A DNA stretch of 64,000 nt. It comes from Rhypophila decipiens (lineage: Eukaryota; Ascomycota; Sordariomycetes; Sordariales; Naviculisporaceae). The notes below the pieces were generated by a model. That model was not told where the DNA came from and did no database searches. It saw nothing but the letters and a program-made list of their open reading frames with translations. Numbering within the stretch: position 1 is the stretch's first letter; each line of letters begins with the position of its first letter. This document shows positions 1 through 11,483 of the stretch, one piece after another. The stretch spans positions 186,001 through 250,000 of the forward strand of contig MU858066.1 in assembly GCA_033297075.1 (NCBI GenBank), read 5' to 3'. The position numbers and the translations under genes were made by a program.

Positions 1-1069
1 GGTAAATAAATCACGGATTTTACTCCAATCGGCTGTCGGTTAGCAAGTCCTTGGTGAGGGCAGATCACGCAAGATTTGAGCTGCAAATGCGATATTTTTC
101 TTGCCATGATCCGAGTCCAGCCTTGATGGACCAGAAAAATATCAAGAGTGTCAAGCACAGCAGGACACCAGAAAATGTAACATCTCTCGTAATCGGTTTG
201 GGTAACAAGCTTCGAGCGGATCAACACGAGAGTTGTCTTTGTGAGCCCGTTTCAACTTTATTTCTCTGTCCGAGTCTAGGATCGGCTAGGGGCGAAGATC
301 ATGGTCGAGCCCGAGCAGATTGGAGTCTTGACAAAATTCGTGACTTCTCGGTCTTGATGGCGGATCGGAAAGAACAATGATTTGTTGAGTATTGTGACTC
401 TTTTCGGCTTTTCTTTGACACTGCTGTGTCTCTCGGTTGCTGGGCAAAAAGAAGGATCATGGAAGAGTGATGACGGGACCTGGGGAATCGAGGAGGACTC
501 CACCATGGCGCTAAACCCTTTACGGTGTTATCGATAGGAACAAGCCTAGCCTTGGTCCCCACTTTTACTGGCTTACAGCGATCCTCCTCCTCAACTCTCA
601 ACTCTCAACTGTGAAATGTGGTTCAGTTTGTCTTGATCAATTTCAATAAATCAATCTGTTACAAATATGATCGCATTGCCCCCGTTCAGACTGTCGATCT
701 GGAATGAGATGGATGCTATTCCCAAACTGCAGTCAGCACAAAAAGCAAGAAAAGTTCGTGATGAAGCCCCTCCTCCTACCTGCATCATCGCTTCCACCTC
801 CTTCTCCCACAATCCCAACAGAGCTCCAAATTCCTGTTTACAATCCCGGACGCCGCAAAACACGGTTAGCCAATCGCAGGTCATGGCCAATGAGAATCAC
901 GATGCCGGCATCCCGATATAGATCCTAGTTCTTCCATCGCGATGTTGACCGGCTGTTCGGATGGTGCAAGGCAACCGTCGACTCATCGGTCAATTCCAAT
1001 GTCAATGTCTTGTCCGTCATTGTTGTTAAGATGCAACGGTCTTCGGAGCGGTCTTATCGTCTCCTACTA
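1..1069. other. Gene-free stretch at window start
   Basis: No reading frame here has a convincing start, codon pattern or recognisable motif. The longest frames are about 100 codons and overlap on both strands. I see no RNA gene or repeat. The stretch ends at the inverted-repeat element that starts at 1070. Confidence 0.6.
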
Positions 1070-1473
1070 AGAGCATGATTGTTTACTCGGAAAGAGGGCT
1101 CGGAAGGTATATGGCTCGGAAGAAAGTGGCTAGTGTGTTAAACGGTTGACTTACTTGGTATTGCTACATGTGACTATGTTAAGTTACGTTTTTCTTGGCT
1201 TCTCCAAATTCCTTTCCGAGTCTCCAAATTTCCGAAGAAAACTGTCAGCAGCTAAACGGCTACTGAAGATTATCCGAACTTTTGGACTAATAAAATCGCT
1301 TTGTAGTACTAACTGCCCCACTTTTCTTCCTGAAATTCTTCCAAGTCAAAAAAGATACATGAGCTGTAAAAAACGGAGGTACTTGCTAAGCCATTTAGGC
1401 CCAAAAATCGCCATGTACTCCAATTCCGTTATTTTCTTCCGAGTCCCCATTTCCGAGCAAACGATCATGCTCT
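1070..1473. mobile_element. MITE-like element with terminal inverted repeats
   Basis: The ends at 1070-1106 and 1436-1473 are inverted copies of each other. Both begin AGAGCATGAT and continue with GTTT(A/G)CTCGGAAA and CTCGGAAG, with about four mismatches and one single-base indel over 37/38 positions. The element is 404 bp long. Inside are further CTCGGAA/TTCCGAG copies (near 1097, 1112 and 1220), and the core has no transposase-like frame. The left flank ends in TA and the right flank starts AATA, so a TA target duplication is possible but not clean. Size, inverted ends and lack of coding capacity fit a miniature inverted-repeat transposable element. The family is unknown; an accidental inverted repeat is the alternative but unlikely at this length. 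Confidence 0.6.
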
Positions 1474-2897
1474 AATATGCGGCAAAGCCCGGTCAGAGCC
1501 GCTCTCTCACGTGTTATTCCAAGTTCACCGGATACAACTCGGACTTGTACACTACGGGGCAAGAACGAATACCAAGAGCAAATGGAGGGATGAGGCTCAT
1601 CCCGGCAACCTCACCTTTTGACGTCGTTCTCACCACAAGTATCAACCCCTCTATAGGGTTACATGATCTTCTGGAGCATTCATATTCTCATCGACGAGTC
1701 ACTCAGATACACATGCCTTTCGTGGCTGTGAAAATAAGACCTGAAAGCTCCAAATATCAGTCTTGTGAATAACTGCTGATTTGTCTTTAGTTAAGCCGCT
1801 TATCCACCCCCAGAACACAGTAATTGACGTTTTGTGCCATGTTATCGCTCATGTTCCTCGAGCAGGTCACTGTGTAATTACAAAGGAACCACAGCCTCTT
1901 TGGCCTGACAACAGACCAAGGATCACATTGTCTGTCCAGGACGTGGATGTCTTTGGCGCTCTGGGTCACAACTGTCTTCTCCCAATCTCCGACGGGGAAA
2001 GCTTCCCGAGACAGTTCTTTAATCGCCCGGTCTGGGTGAGATATGCTAAAATTTGTCTCGCTCACGAACGACATGGCAATCTCATTTTCAACGTTGATAT
2101 AAAAGAAGGCCCGGCCAACCTTGACCAGATCAACCTTCGAACCGCCTTCACAAAGTCAAACGCCACTTTTCAAATTGGACAGTTGCAGTCGACATTATGT
2201 GCAAGCTTATCGTGGTATGAAACTGTGGCACATGAGTCGGGATTGAAGCTACACATGGTTTCCCATAACTTGGTAGTGCTACCGTCCGCTTGCTGTCGTC
2301 CCCTCGAGATTGTGTCGAGGACTCGAGGGCAGCCGATTCTTGATTTGATTCCCGATCCAGTATCATCTCATTCTGTGGCTCTTACTGTGAAACTAAGAAA
2401 GAGTGAGAGTACGTGCTGAGTTTTTACAGAAGCCGTCTCAGAGCAGCAGGTTGGCAGCAGGACAGCAGCTTTCAAAGAGTCTTTAAACCCATCGACGAGT
2501 GGCTTATCACGGCAACCTATGGAGTAGCCTACAAATTACCAAGAAGGGTTTAAAAAGTGGCTCGTAGGTGAAAGCCTTTGAAGGGTAAGGGTCTCGAAAG
2601 TCTATAAAAGGTACGTACTCCTTCCTATTTCGTAGCTAGGCAGGGATTGCCCAATCTGCGTCAAGCAGTTCCCACCTCCGATAAAGTGCGGGGGAGGGGT
2701 AAATTTTCTGTTCACGATCCATATTTTAATTTTTTACCCACGATGTGAAACAAATCGGAGGGGCTTAGAGCGCATAGGCATCCGAACGCTATGAGGATCA
2801 AATTGTAGACAAACATCTTCTTATCCGCGTCGACCAGTACTGATATCACTCCCTGCTACTGACTGCTCTTGTCGCAGCAAGTGACAGAAGAGAAGCC
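1474..2897. other. Intergenic region upstream of ADE5,7
   Basis: An open frame of 212 codons runs from 1781 to 2419 on the plus strand, but it begins with TTG, its only Met is near the C-terminal end, and I recognise no domain. I do not call it. The last 200 bases before 2898 should hold the ADE5,7 promoter and leader; I see no clear regulatory motif. Confidence 0.5.
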
Positions 2898-5282
2898 ATG
2901 GCCCCTCTTCGGATCCTCCTCATCGGCAACGGTGGCCGCGAACATGCGCTGGCCTGGAAGCTGAGTCAATCACCCAAGGTCGAGTCCATCATTGCCGTCC
3001 CCGGAAACGGGGGCACAGCCGGTCTCCCCAAGACCACCAACAACACCTCGGTCGCCGCCGACGACTACCCGGCTCTTGTCGAGTTTGCTCTCAAGGAGCG
3101 CATCAACCTCGTCGTCCCTGGCCCCGAGGCCCCCCTCGTCGACGGCGTCGAGGGCTACTTCCGCGATGCGCGCATTCCCGTCTTCGGCCCCTCCAAGGAG
3201 GCCGCGCGCATGGAAGGCAGCAAGACCTTCTCCAAGGACTTCATGAAGAAGCACAACATCCCCACCGCCGCATACGAGAACTTCTCCGATTACGACAAGG
3301 CAAGCGAGTACCTCAGGTCGGTCAAGCACAATGTCGTGATCAAGGCTACTGGCCTGGCCGCCGGCAAGGGCGTCATCATCCCCGAGACGCAGGAGGAAGC
3401 CCAGCAAGGGCTAAAGGAGATCATGCTCGACAAGGCCTTTGGCTCGGCCGGCAGCGAGGTGGTCATCGAGGAGTTCCTCACCGGCGACGAGCTCAGCATC
3501 CTCTCCTTCTGCGATGGCAAGACCATCAAGTCCCTCCCCCCCGCCCAGGACCACAAGCGCATCGGCGAGGGCGACACGGGCCTCAACACAGGCGGTATGG
3601 GCTGCTATGCGCCCACCAAGATCGCCACGCCCGAACTCATCGCCCGGATTGAGAAAGAGATCCTGCAGCCGACCATCGACGGCATGGCAGCAGACGGCTT
3701 CCCCTTCAAAGGTTGCCTATTCACCGGTCTCATGATCGGTCCCGACGGCAGCCCCAAAGTGCTCGAGTACAACGTGCGCTTCGGCGACCCAGAGACCCAG
3801 ACCGTCCTCCCGCTCCTCGAGTCCGACCTGGCCGACATCATGGGCGCCTGCGCCGGTGACTTCCCTCTCCTCGAGCACGTCCCCGTCAAGATCTCGAACC
3901 AGTTCAGCGCCACCGTCGTGGTCGCTGCCCCGGGGTATCCCAACTCGTACCCCAAAAACATTCCCATGCAGGTATCATCTGCCCCCGCCGATATCAACAT
4001 CTTCCACGCCGGCACCAAGCTTTCGGAAGAAGGCAACCTCCTCACCTCGGGCGGTCGGGTAATCGCCGCCCAAGCCGTGGGCCCATCCCTCCGCGCGGCC
4101 GTAGACAAGGCCTACTCCTCGGGCATCCCTCTCATCTCCTTCGAGGGCATGTATTTCCGCAAAGACATTGCCCACCGCGCATTCCGCTCTTCAGAGTCGT
4201 CGCCTGACAATGCTAAACTCACATATGCCCAGTCAGGCGTATCCATCGACGCGGGTAACAATCTCGTAGAGCGGATCAAGAAAGCCGTATCCTCAACCTG
4301 CCGGCCAGGCGCAGACGCCATCATCGGCGGCTTCGGCGGCGAGGTCGATCTCAGCGCTGCAGGACACCCGGGGGCCCCAATCATTGTGGGTGCGATTGAC
4401 GGTGTCGGCACGAAATTGATCATTGCGCAAAAAATGAACAAGCACGATACAGTCGGTATTGATCTTGTCGCCATGAACGTCAATGATTTGGTTGTTCAAG
4501 GTGCCGAGCCGTTCATGTTTTTGGACTACTACGGGTGTAGCAAGCTTGATGTTTCTGTTGCTGCTTCGTTTGTCGAGGGCGTAGCGGAGGGGTGTAAACT
4601 CAGCGGGTGTGCCCTTGTCGGTGGCGAGACTGCGGAAATGCCGGATTTGTATACCGGTGACGACTATGATGCTGCTGGTGCCGCCATCGGTGTCATGAAG
4701 GCTGAGCAGAGACTCCCCAGGAAGGGGGATATGGTTCCTGGTGATGTCCTCCTTGGAATGGGGAGCTCGGGCGTTCACTCGAATGGATTCTCTCTAGTCC
4801 GTAAAGTTGTGGACAAGAGAGGGGTCAAGTATACCGACGCCTGTCCTTGGGTTGGGGGTGAGGGCAAGTCCGTCGGTGAGGCTTTGTTAACACCAACGAG
4901 GATTTATGTCAAGAGTTTGCTTAAAGTTCTCGAGGGAGAAAAGGGCGCTGTCAAGGGCATGGCGCATATCACTGGTGGTGGGTTGACCGAGAATGTACCC
5001 CGTATGTTGCCTGACTCGCTGGCTGCAGAGATCGAGGTCGGTAGCTGGGAGGTTCCGGGGGTGTTTCGGTGGTTGAGGGAGAGCGTCGAGCCCAAGGAGA
5101 TGGCGAGGACGTTTAACAATGGAGTGGGCATGGTCCTTGCTGTCGAGGCGGGGAGGGCTGAGGCCGTCAAGAAGGCGCTTGAGGGCGAGGGCGAAAGCGT
5201 CTGGGTTATTGGGCGGCTGAAGGAGCGCAAGGAGGGCGAGGAGGGTTGTGTGCTTACTGGTCTTGATTCTTGGGCTGCGTAG
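2898..5282 (+). CDS. ADE5,7: Bifunctional purine enzyme: GAR synthetase / AIR synthetase
   Basis: One uninterrupted exon encodes 794 residues, the usual size of the fungal fusion. The N-terminal half (about 1-430) is phosphoribosylamine-glycine ligase (GARS): NGGREHA near residue 12, an ATP-grasp domain with KATGLAAGKGV, and the GDPETQ motif near residue 300. The C-terminal half (about 440-790) is phosphoribosylformylglycinamidine cyclo-ligase (AIRS): GAIDGVGTKL, GGETAEMP and the GSSGVHSNGFSLVR motif are all visible. Together they carry out steps 2 and 5 of de novo purine synthesis in the cytosol. The ATG lies in a good context (agccATGgc) and there is no competing upstream start. Codons in the GARS half end mostly in C, while those in the AIRS half after about 4400 use many more T and G endings. 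All catalytic motifs appear intact. Confidence 0.96.
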   Translation: MAPLRILLIGNGGREHALAWKLSQSPKVESIIAVPGNGGTAGLPKTTNNTSVAADDYPALVEFALKERINLVVPGPEAPLVDGVEGYFRDARIPVFGPSKEAARMEGSKTFSKDFMKKHNIPTAAYENFSDYDKASEYLRSVKHNVVIKATGLAAGKGVIIPETQEEAQQGLKEIMLDKAFGSAGSEVVIEEFLTGDELSILSFCDGKTIKSLPPAQDHKRIGEGDTGLNTGGMGCYAPTKIATPELIARIEKEILQPTIDGMAADGFPFKGCLFTGLMIGPDGSPKVLEYNVRFGDPETQTVLPLLESDLADIMGACAGDFPLLEHVPVKISNQFSATVVVAAPGYPNSYPKNIPMQVSSAPADINIFHAGTKLSEEGNLLTSGGRVIAAQAVGPSLRAAVDKAYSSGIPLISFEGMYFRKDIAHRAFRSSESSPDNAKLTYAQSGVSIDAGNNLVERIKKAVSSTCRPGADAIIGGFGGEVDLSAAGHPGAPIIVGAIDGVGTKLIIAQKMNKHDTVGIDLVAMNVNDLVVQGAEPFMFLDYYGCSKLDVSVAASFVEGVAEGCKLSGCALVGGETAEMPDLYTGDDYDAAGAAIGVMKAEQRLPRKGDMVPGDVLLGMGSSGVHSNGFSLVRKVVDKRGVKYTDACPWVGGEGKSVGEALLTPTRIYVKSLLKVLEGEKGAVKGMAHITGGGLTENVPRMLPDSLAAEIEVGSWEVPGVFRWLRESVEPKEMARTFNNGVGMVLAVEAGRAEAVKKALEGEGESVWVIGRLKERKEGEEGCVLTGLDSWAA

Positions 5283-6084
5283 ACATTCTCAGGGTAAGTA
5301 GAGTCTTGAAGATAACTGGCTATTCTGGATAGCAATGGTCTGGTATATTCAAAGTTTTTCTCAATGCATTTTTGGTTTGTTCTGGTTTATAATAGCAGAA
5401 AGTGATGCCGATGTCATAAAGGGGTGGCTGGGTAAGCGCTGTATTTGACACCAAGATATCAAGCGAGGAGCCACGGGCTGCTAGCTGCGGTATCGACAAT
5501 ATGTTACTCACTGACTATTTGATCTCGCAAGATATTATTCTTAAGTAAATCTTTTGTGTTTTGCTTTCGCTGCCCACACGGCAATCCTCAATTGAAAAAT
5601 CCAGTCAGACATAGTACCATAGTCCACGAGTCCTCAGAGCAGCAAGATATTATATATCTGGAGTCTTGACTTTGACTGGGTGCCTCTCTCAGCATACACC
5701 AGGAAGTCAACCAAGTATCCGCAAGTGAAGATTCGACTGAACTTATTTATTTCAATAGATGGATAATGGTAGGGTACCTACATAGCTATCTATCTATTCT
5801 CGTTCATACTTCTCTGTCTGGCGGAAAAGACAGGAGCGGGCTGGTATAACATCCATATTAACATATTACTAGCGAGCTAGAATGGTATATCATACCCAAG
5901 TTGCCATGTTCCCTCGTCGACCAACTTCACCATCCTATCGCACGTCATTTGTCGCCGGACCTCTTGTATCTCTGCCTTGATCAAGTTCCTCACCTCCCCG
6001 TCCTAATACCATTGTCGTTGCCTAATCTCGTATGCCCCTTGTCGAAGCTGATTGACCAGCCGAAAGTTCATAGTCACCGGTCCA
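5283..6084. other. Convergent intergenic region between ADE5,7 and VPS18
   Basis: This is the shared 3' side of two convergent genes. It is AT-richer than its neighbours and should hold both polyadenylation regions. No coding frame or RNA gene is supported. Confidence 0.6.
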
Positions 6085-9000
6085 TCATAAAGCCCACTCG
6101 TTCTTGTCACCATCGTCATCTTTGACAAACGGCTCATCAATCTTCTTGATAGCATAGTCGCTGCACAAGATACTGTCAAAAGAAACACGGTTAGCACATC
6201 ACTCCCTCAATTAAAAAGAAGAAGAAAAGAAAAACTCACCAACTCTCCCCAATAAGCCCATCCAACTCAGCAATCATCTCCTCCCTCCTCCTCCCATCCT
6301 TGACAAACCCCTTACTAATCTGAACCTGACACTCTCTAATCCTCCGCCCCTTGACATGCCCAGCCTGCCCTAGCACCTTCTTCCCCAAGCAATCAGAATG
6401 AAACGCATGCTGGCAGGGAAAAACAAAAAACTGCCTGCTCAACAAGGGCAGCCCGCAGACATAGCACTTCTCCCCCGCTTCGACGATGGCATACCGCTTA
6501 TCCAATGCCGCGATGTCAACCTTGATATTCGCCGCCGTTAGGGACGATTCGTCCATTTCTTTCTTGAGGGAATCAATGTTTCGGCTGTAGTCTTCTAGCG
6601 CGGCGCAGATTTCCTCTTTGAAGTCGTCGATTACTACAAAGTCTGGGAAGAAGGGTATTAAATCTTCGATGCGGATTAGGTCGCATTTCTTGAGGAATTC
6701 AATGGCGGTTTTTATTCCTCCCGACGAGTTCTTGATGACCTTTCTGGCGACTGCTAGCCAGAGCTTTTTTCGCAGAGATGGGTTGGACATTGGGCGATCG
6801 GCGATTACTGAGGCTAGTTCGATCTCATCATGTGCGAGGGCGAGGTTGACGGCTTGGACGTACTGCCCCATCGACGTGTAGATGTACACGCACGACAAGA
6901 CGCGGTGGTTCTGGATGCACAGGCGGAGGGCGAAGTCCTGGTCGAACTTGGGCTCGTCGCCTTGGGACTCGAGATACTCGTGCAGGTCTGACTCGTCCCT
7001 TGACGGGTGAGACGCATAAATAGACACGAGGGTATTGTGCACGGCCGAGTCGGTCGATCCCAGCTGGTTAACCACATACAGCAGATAGCGGATCGCCTGG
7101 TTCTGTCCGATCGGCCCCTTGAAGTTGCGGTCGTACTCCAGTAATGCCGGGATCAGGTTGCGCGGCCGTAGGTTGCCCTGCCTCATGAGGATGTCGACTA
7201 GCTCCGTAGCGGCATGCGTCATAAGCACGCTGCTATACCGGTAGAACACCTCCGGGTCGGTCTGGCGTTTCAGAACCTTGAGCGCGTCGGCCCAGCGCTC
7301 TCGCTGGACCCAGTAGGAAAGGACAAAGTTGTAGTCGTTGATGGCGTCGGCATAAAAGAGCAGCTCTTCCTCCCTGCCGTGGCTGCTAATCACGTCGTAG
7401 ACTGTCCTCCTGTCAAGGTCGCCTTTGTATTTGGTCACGAATTCGTGATACTCGCTCCTGACTGTCTCTAGCTGTTCTTTGGTCTGGACGGGATTTAAAG
7501 TCTCGGACAGCTCCGCCCTCGTCATGATGGTGTCGTCGAGTGAGTTGAGCTTTGCCATGAATATCTCGATTAACCAAGTGGCAATCATGATTCTCTGCAT
7601 GATATACGACTTCTTAAACGAAGCCAACTTGGCCAGCAGATACTTGCGAAGCGCATCGGGTTGGTTGTTGTCGATGAATGTCAGTGCCACTTCTTCAAAT
7701 GGCTTGCTGCTCTTGCCGTAGACACCCGCAGCCTCGCTAAAGAGCCCCTTGCTGATGAGGTAGTCACCCTGGTCTGTCGCCACGGCATCTCTCTCAGCCG
7801 GGGTATGGGCGTACTGCAAGGCCGTATCGAACTGCTGATTGGCCTTCATAATCTTCCAGATGTCCCGGTCCTCATCCCGCACCACAATCTCAAAGATCTC
7901 GGTCGAGGTAAACAGCCAGAATGTGTTCTTTTGCATATCAACACACAGGTTGATCGCCTTTTGGCCGGGCTCCAAGATGGCTTGTTGGAAAACAGTTTGC
8001 CCGGTGAGACGGTTCGAAGCAATGACGCGGCCTGCAACGAGGCTGACCACGTGCCACTGGGTGAGGGCGATGGCATCGATAGAGCTTGCGGTTGTCTGCC
8101 TGCGGCCGCCGGTCTCGGGTGTAGGCAGCTGTGACCTCGCGAGGAGCTTCGACTCTGCAAACACCTTGTTGCCCAGCTCCTGCCCCACACGAGAGACCAG
8201 CAGTTTGCCGTGGTAGACGCCATGGGATGACAGCCAAGCGAATGCTCGTTCTGGAGCCTCCTCTTCTAAATGCATCTTTGTTGGGTCGTCCTGAGGATCC
8301 GGAGAAATGGCCAGCGCTGACGCAGCACCCGCAGTCGCCGAAGACCGCGGGAGCTCATGTATGACGGGCTGTTCAGACTCAAACAGCTCCGAGTAGATCG
8401 ACCCGCTCCCATCGTGGCCCTTGCCAGCCTTTCCGACCAGATGGAACAGCCTGCTCTGGGTGCTAATCAAGACACGCCGCGTATCCGGACGGCCAGGCAA
8501 GATATCGACCCAAAGGCCAGTGATGGCTCCATCGGGGAGCTTCTGCAGAACCTTGAGGTACTTTTCTCCCTTGCGGTAGAACTCGGTCGCCACCTCGATG
8601 TACCCCTCGTATATGTTGCCGTCGGAAGCGCCGATGAGGATCTCGCGGGTCGAGGCAGTCGGTAACGATGGATTCCAGGCGATGCTCTCGATCGAGACGC
8701 CGCGTAATCGAGCCAGTGGCCGGCATTGGCGCGACTGTGAGTGGAGGTAGTAGTTTTCGCCCAGCGACGTGCAGATGAGCAGGTGGGAGGCGGTTGGGTC
8801 GAGGAACATGCGCCGGATCACGCCGACCTCGGATGGTTTTTTGGGTAGGTCGATATCTGGAAACAAGAATATCATGTTAGTATCTCGTGTCCATGTTGTG
8901 CCGGGATTTCTTTGGTGCGCCCAGCGTGACGTACCATCAATGTCCTCGGGTCTGTTGAGGTCGATTCTCATGATGCGCCCGCTGGAGAGGGCGAGGATCA

Positions 9001-9154
9001 GGACATTGTTTGCAACCTGGGCAGCGACAAAGTCGGCAGAAATAGAGAACTGGAGCGTGACGGGCTCAACGTTGAAGATGGGAAGGGCAGCCTCGTCAGC
9101 CAGGTCGGCGACGCTGCTTGCCGCCCCGAACCCATTCGCGGGCTCGAGCGCCAT
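6085..9154 (-). CDS. VPS18: Vps18/Pep3, class C (HOPS/CORVET) vacuolar tethering subunit
   Basis: Three exons on the minus strand, 9154-8935, 8856-6240 and 6172-6085, give 974 residues. The introns are 78 bp (8857-8934) and 67 bp (6173-6239); both have GT..AG ends and a CTAAC branch. Vps18 is a core subunit of the HOPS and CORVET complexes that tether membranes at the vacuole and endosome. The N-terminal half has the Pep3/Vps18 beta-propeller signature (MRIDL, GVIRRMFLDPTASHLL, SLGENYYLHS). The middle is a helical clathrin-repeat-like array. The C-terminus is a RING-H2 finger starting near residue 868 (CYVCGLPLL, then CQHAFHSDCL). The last intron splits the RING: without splicing the frame stops at ESW, whereas splicing restores ESCILC and so supplies the final zinc ligands. 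All residues expected of the finger appear present. Confidence 0.95.
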
Positions 9155-10048
9155 GTTGGACTCCCAGGACAGCTTCTGCTTTGGTCGTGAATTAGTTGCC
9201 CCTCATGATTGGTAACTGGCGTCTATGTGTATGCCGTCGAATTGTGGAATCTGTAAGCTTTCCCGGCGGTCTATGTTTGTTGCAGCCTCAACTGTCGCAT
9301 AGAGGCCGGTTCGCTGATGTTGTGGTCGGGTTAGGGGTACACACGTCAGTACACCTTGCTCCAGCCTTTCCAGGTTACCGGGCGAAGGAGAAGTGGAGCT
9401 CGGTGAGCTACGCTGCTTCCAGCTTCATAGGTCCTCCCCACAATGTCGGGAACGCTGGAGTCAATCACTTCTGATTGGCCCGCATTTCACTTACACCAGT
9501 GCCATGGATCACCAAACCGAAGGAACATGGCTTGAATAGAAAATGAGAAGCCCATGGTGATATTCTACAAGGTTCTTGTTACATCTTTATACCACCAAGG
9601 CGACCAAATCGTTCATAACGTGTATTCAAAATAGAACGAACAACTGCCCATGACAGCCTACCTAGTACCGGGTATCTATATATACAAAAAATACATCCCC
9701 TTCTCTCCGCCACCTCCTCCATAAAAGTTGGAATCGAGGTCGTCAAATAGCTACCTGCAACTACGCAGTATTCGCAGTAGTCGGGTCAAAACAATAAACT
9801 GCGGGGTGTGTTGCCTATGCATGATCATTCTGCCAGCATGCTGCCTGCCTGTCTCCGTCCTTTTTTGGCCTCCTCCCTCATCCTCTAACCCACCAGAAAG
9901 AGAAAAAAAACCTGTTAACAAAATAAATGACATCGCAATGCAATCGCTCGCTAGAAAGTGTTCCTGTTTCCCCAAACATAATCGCCTCTTTCCCCTGAAA
10001 CATACAGTACTGTACGTGGTTGATAAATAGCTCGATAGATGGACCCGT
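9155..10048. other. Intergenic region between VPS18 and the methyltransferase
   Basis: This holds the promoter of the minus-strand VPS18 and the 3' side of the minus-strand methyltransferase. There are CT-rich and A-rich tracts near 9700-9930 but no supportable gene. Confidence 0.5.
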
Positions 10049-11483
10049 TCAAGCGGTATCGTCCGATTGTATGGTTGCCTTGCTGCGACTCCCAATGGTG
10101 CTCTCGTCTCCGCTCCCGGTGCCGCTCCCGGTGTAATCAGCGAGCTCCATCGACGCATTCTCATTTAGCGACTTGGCCGTCCAATGCCCCGGCACCATTG
10201 GTTTCCTACCCACAAGGACCTTCAGGCTGACCGAGAACCCGTCTGGTCGGTCTTCGTCTTCGGCAATCTCCTTGGTCTCCTGCGCCACCGCATGGCACAG
10301 CTGTCGCACTTCAAGTTCATCCCAGCCGAGGACCTTTGTGAGAAGCCGCATCGCCACTGCTTCGTAGCCCGTCATGAGCGCGAATAGCCAGAATTTGCCA
10401 TAGCTCTCGTTTTCCCTAGAACCGATTCCGATGTCGTATGAGTTCTCCTCAATGTCTACGAATCCCACGTCCATCAAAAGCTGTGGGTCCGTGTGGTGTA
10501 ATAAACCAGGACCGCCTCGGCCTGCGCGCCGCTCCGCTTCTTGGAGCGCCCTGAAGAACTTGTGCCCTTCTGACTCGGGCGGATAGTACGACACGAACGA
10601 TTGTGCAGTAAACATGTCGTCAAAGTCGAGCACTTCTATCCATCCTCCGGGGCGCAGACACTCGAATGTCTGCTCATAGATATAACGCCAGTCCGAAAAT
10701 GCTCCCGCCATGCTGCGGAAGTGCACCAGGTCGAAGGTGTCGGCTGGTCGGACCCATTCTTCTTCAGCGTTCTCAATGTTGAATTCGACGTTGAAAGGAA
10801 CCTGTTGGGTCGGTTGTATCGGGGCGATATCCGTGCCAAACACCTCGGCATTGGGATACTTCTCCGCCATGCCAATCGCCCACTCCCCAATCCCCGTGCC
10901 AACGTCCAGTATGTGCTTGGGGTTGTCGAGAGGAACTGTAGTTAATTCGAGGTTGAACAGCTTCAGGTAGACCTGGTGCATCACGTAACACCGTGTTTGT
11001 TCTTCCTGGTCGACCGGCATATAGTAGTTGCCGACATATTGGCGCCCGCAATCGATAACATAGTCTACGTCCTCGGCGTAAAGCGTTCGCGACGAGTCTC
11101 TAGAAGCTAGTGTTAGCATATGCAAAGCTCCCAATTGACAGCTGCAACATGACGCACATTGTAGCACCGTCTAGGCTATTTTCGTAGGGCTGTTCCACTT
11201 GATAGGCCGCTTGCACCTTTGGATATGTGCTTCTAGCGTAGACAGACGCGGAGCTTTCGTGAATATCGTCGTCACCTTCGTCGTCCACATGAAGTCTGTG
11301 GGCCAGGTTGTCGCTGTCTGCCATCTCGGTTTCGATCACGAGTCCGCCTGGAAGAGTATATGTTCCCGTTTCCTCCTCTTCCTCCTCGTCCACCGCCGGT
11401 ACTGGTGGTGATGGGTCCCTGTGCCAATCCTGGCAATCCGTGCCGTGTAATACCTGGTGATACTCTTTCTGCTCCAATTGCAT
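10049..11483 (-). CDS. LaeA-like SAM-dependent methyltransferase
   Basis: Two exons, 11483-11168 and 11097-10049, joined by a 70-bp intron (11098-11167) with a GCTAAC branch, give 454 residues. Two AGs lie two bases apart at the acceptor; only the downstream one keeps the frame (NSLDDSSRTLYAED). An in-frame TAG lies 12 nt before the ATG, which supports this start. The first about 100 residues are acidic and low in complexity (a run of Glu near residue 35). Then comes a Rossmann methyltransferase with motif I ILDVGTGIGEWA (near 167), FGTDIAP, FDLVHFRSM and LRPGGWIEVLDFDD. This pattern is typical of the large fungal LaeA/UMTA family, which includes the secondary-metabolism regulator LaeA, but such genes are numerous, so a global regulatory role cannot be assumed. 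No metabolite cluster lies beside it. Confidence 0.88.

Noticed and set aside
1781..2419. 212-codon plus-strand open frame
   Set aside because: It begins with TTG, has its only Met near the end, shows no domain and lies next to a repeat element.
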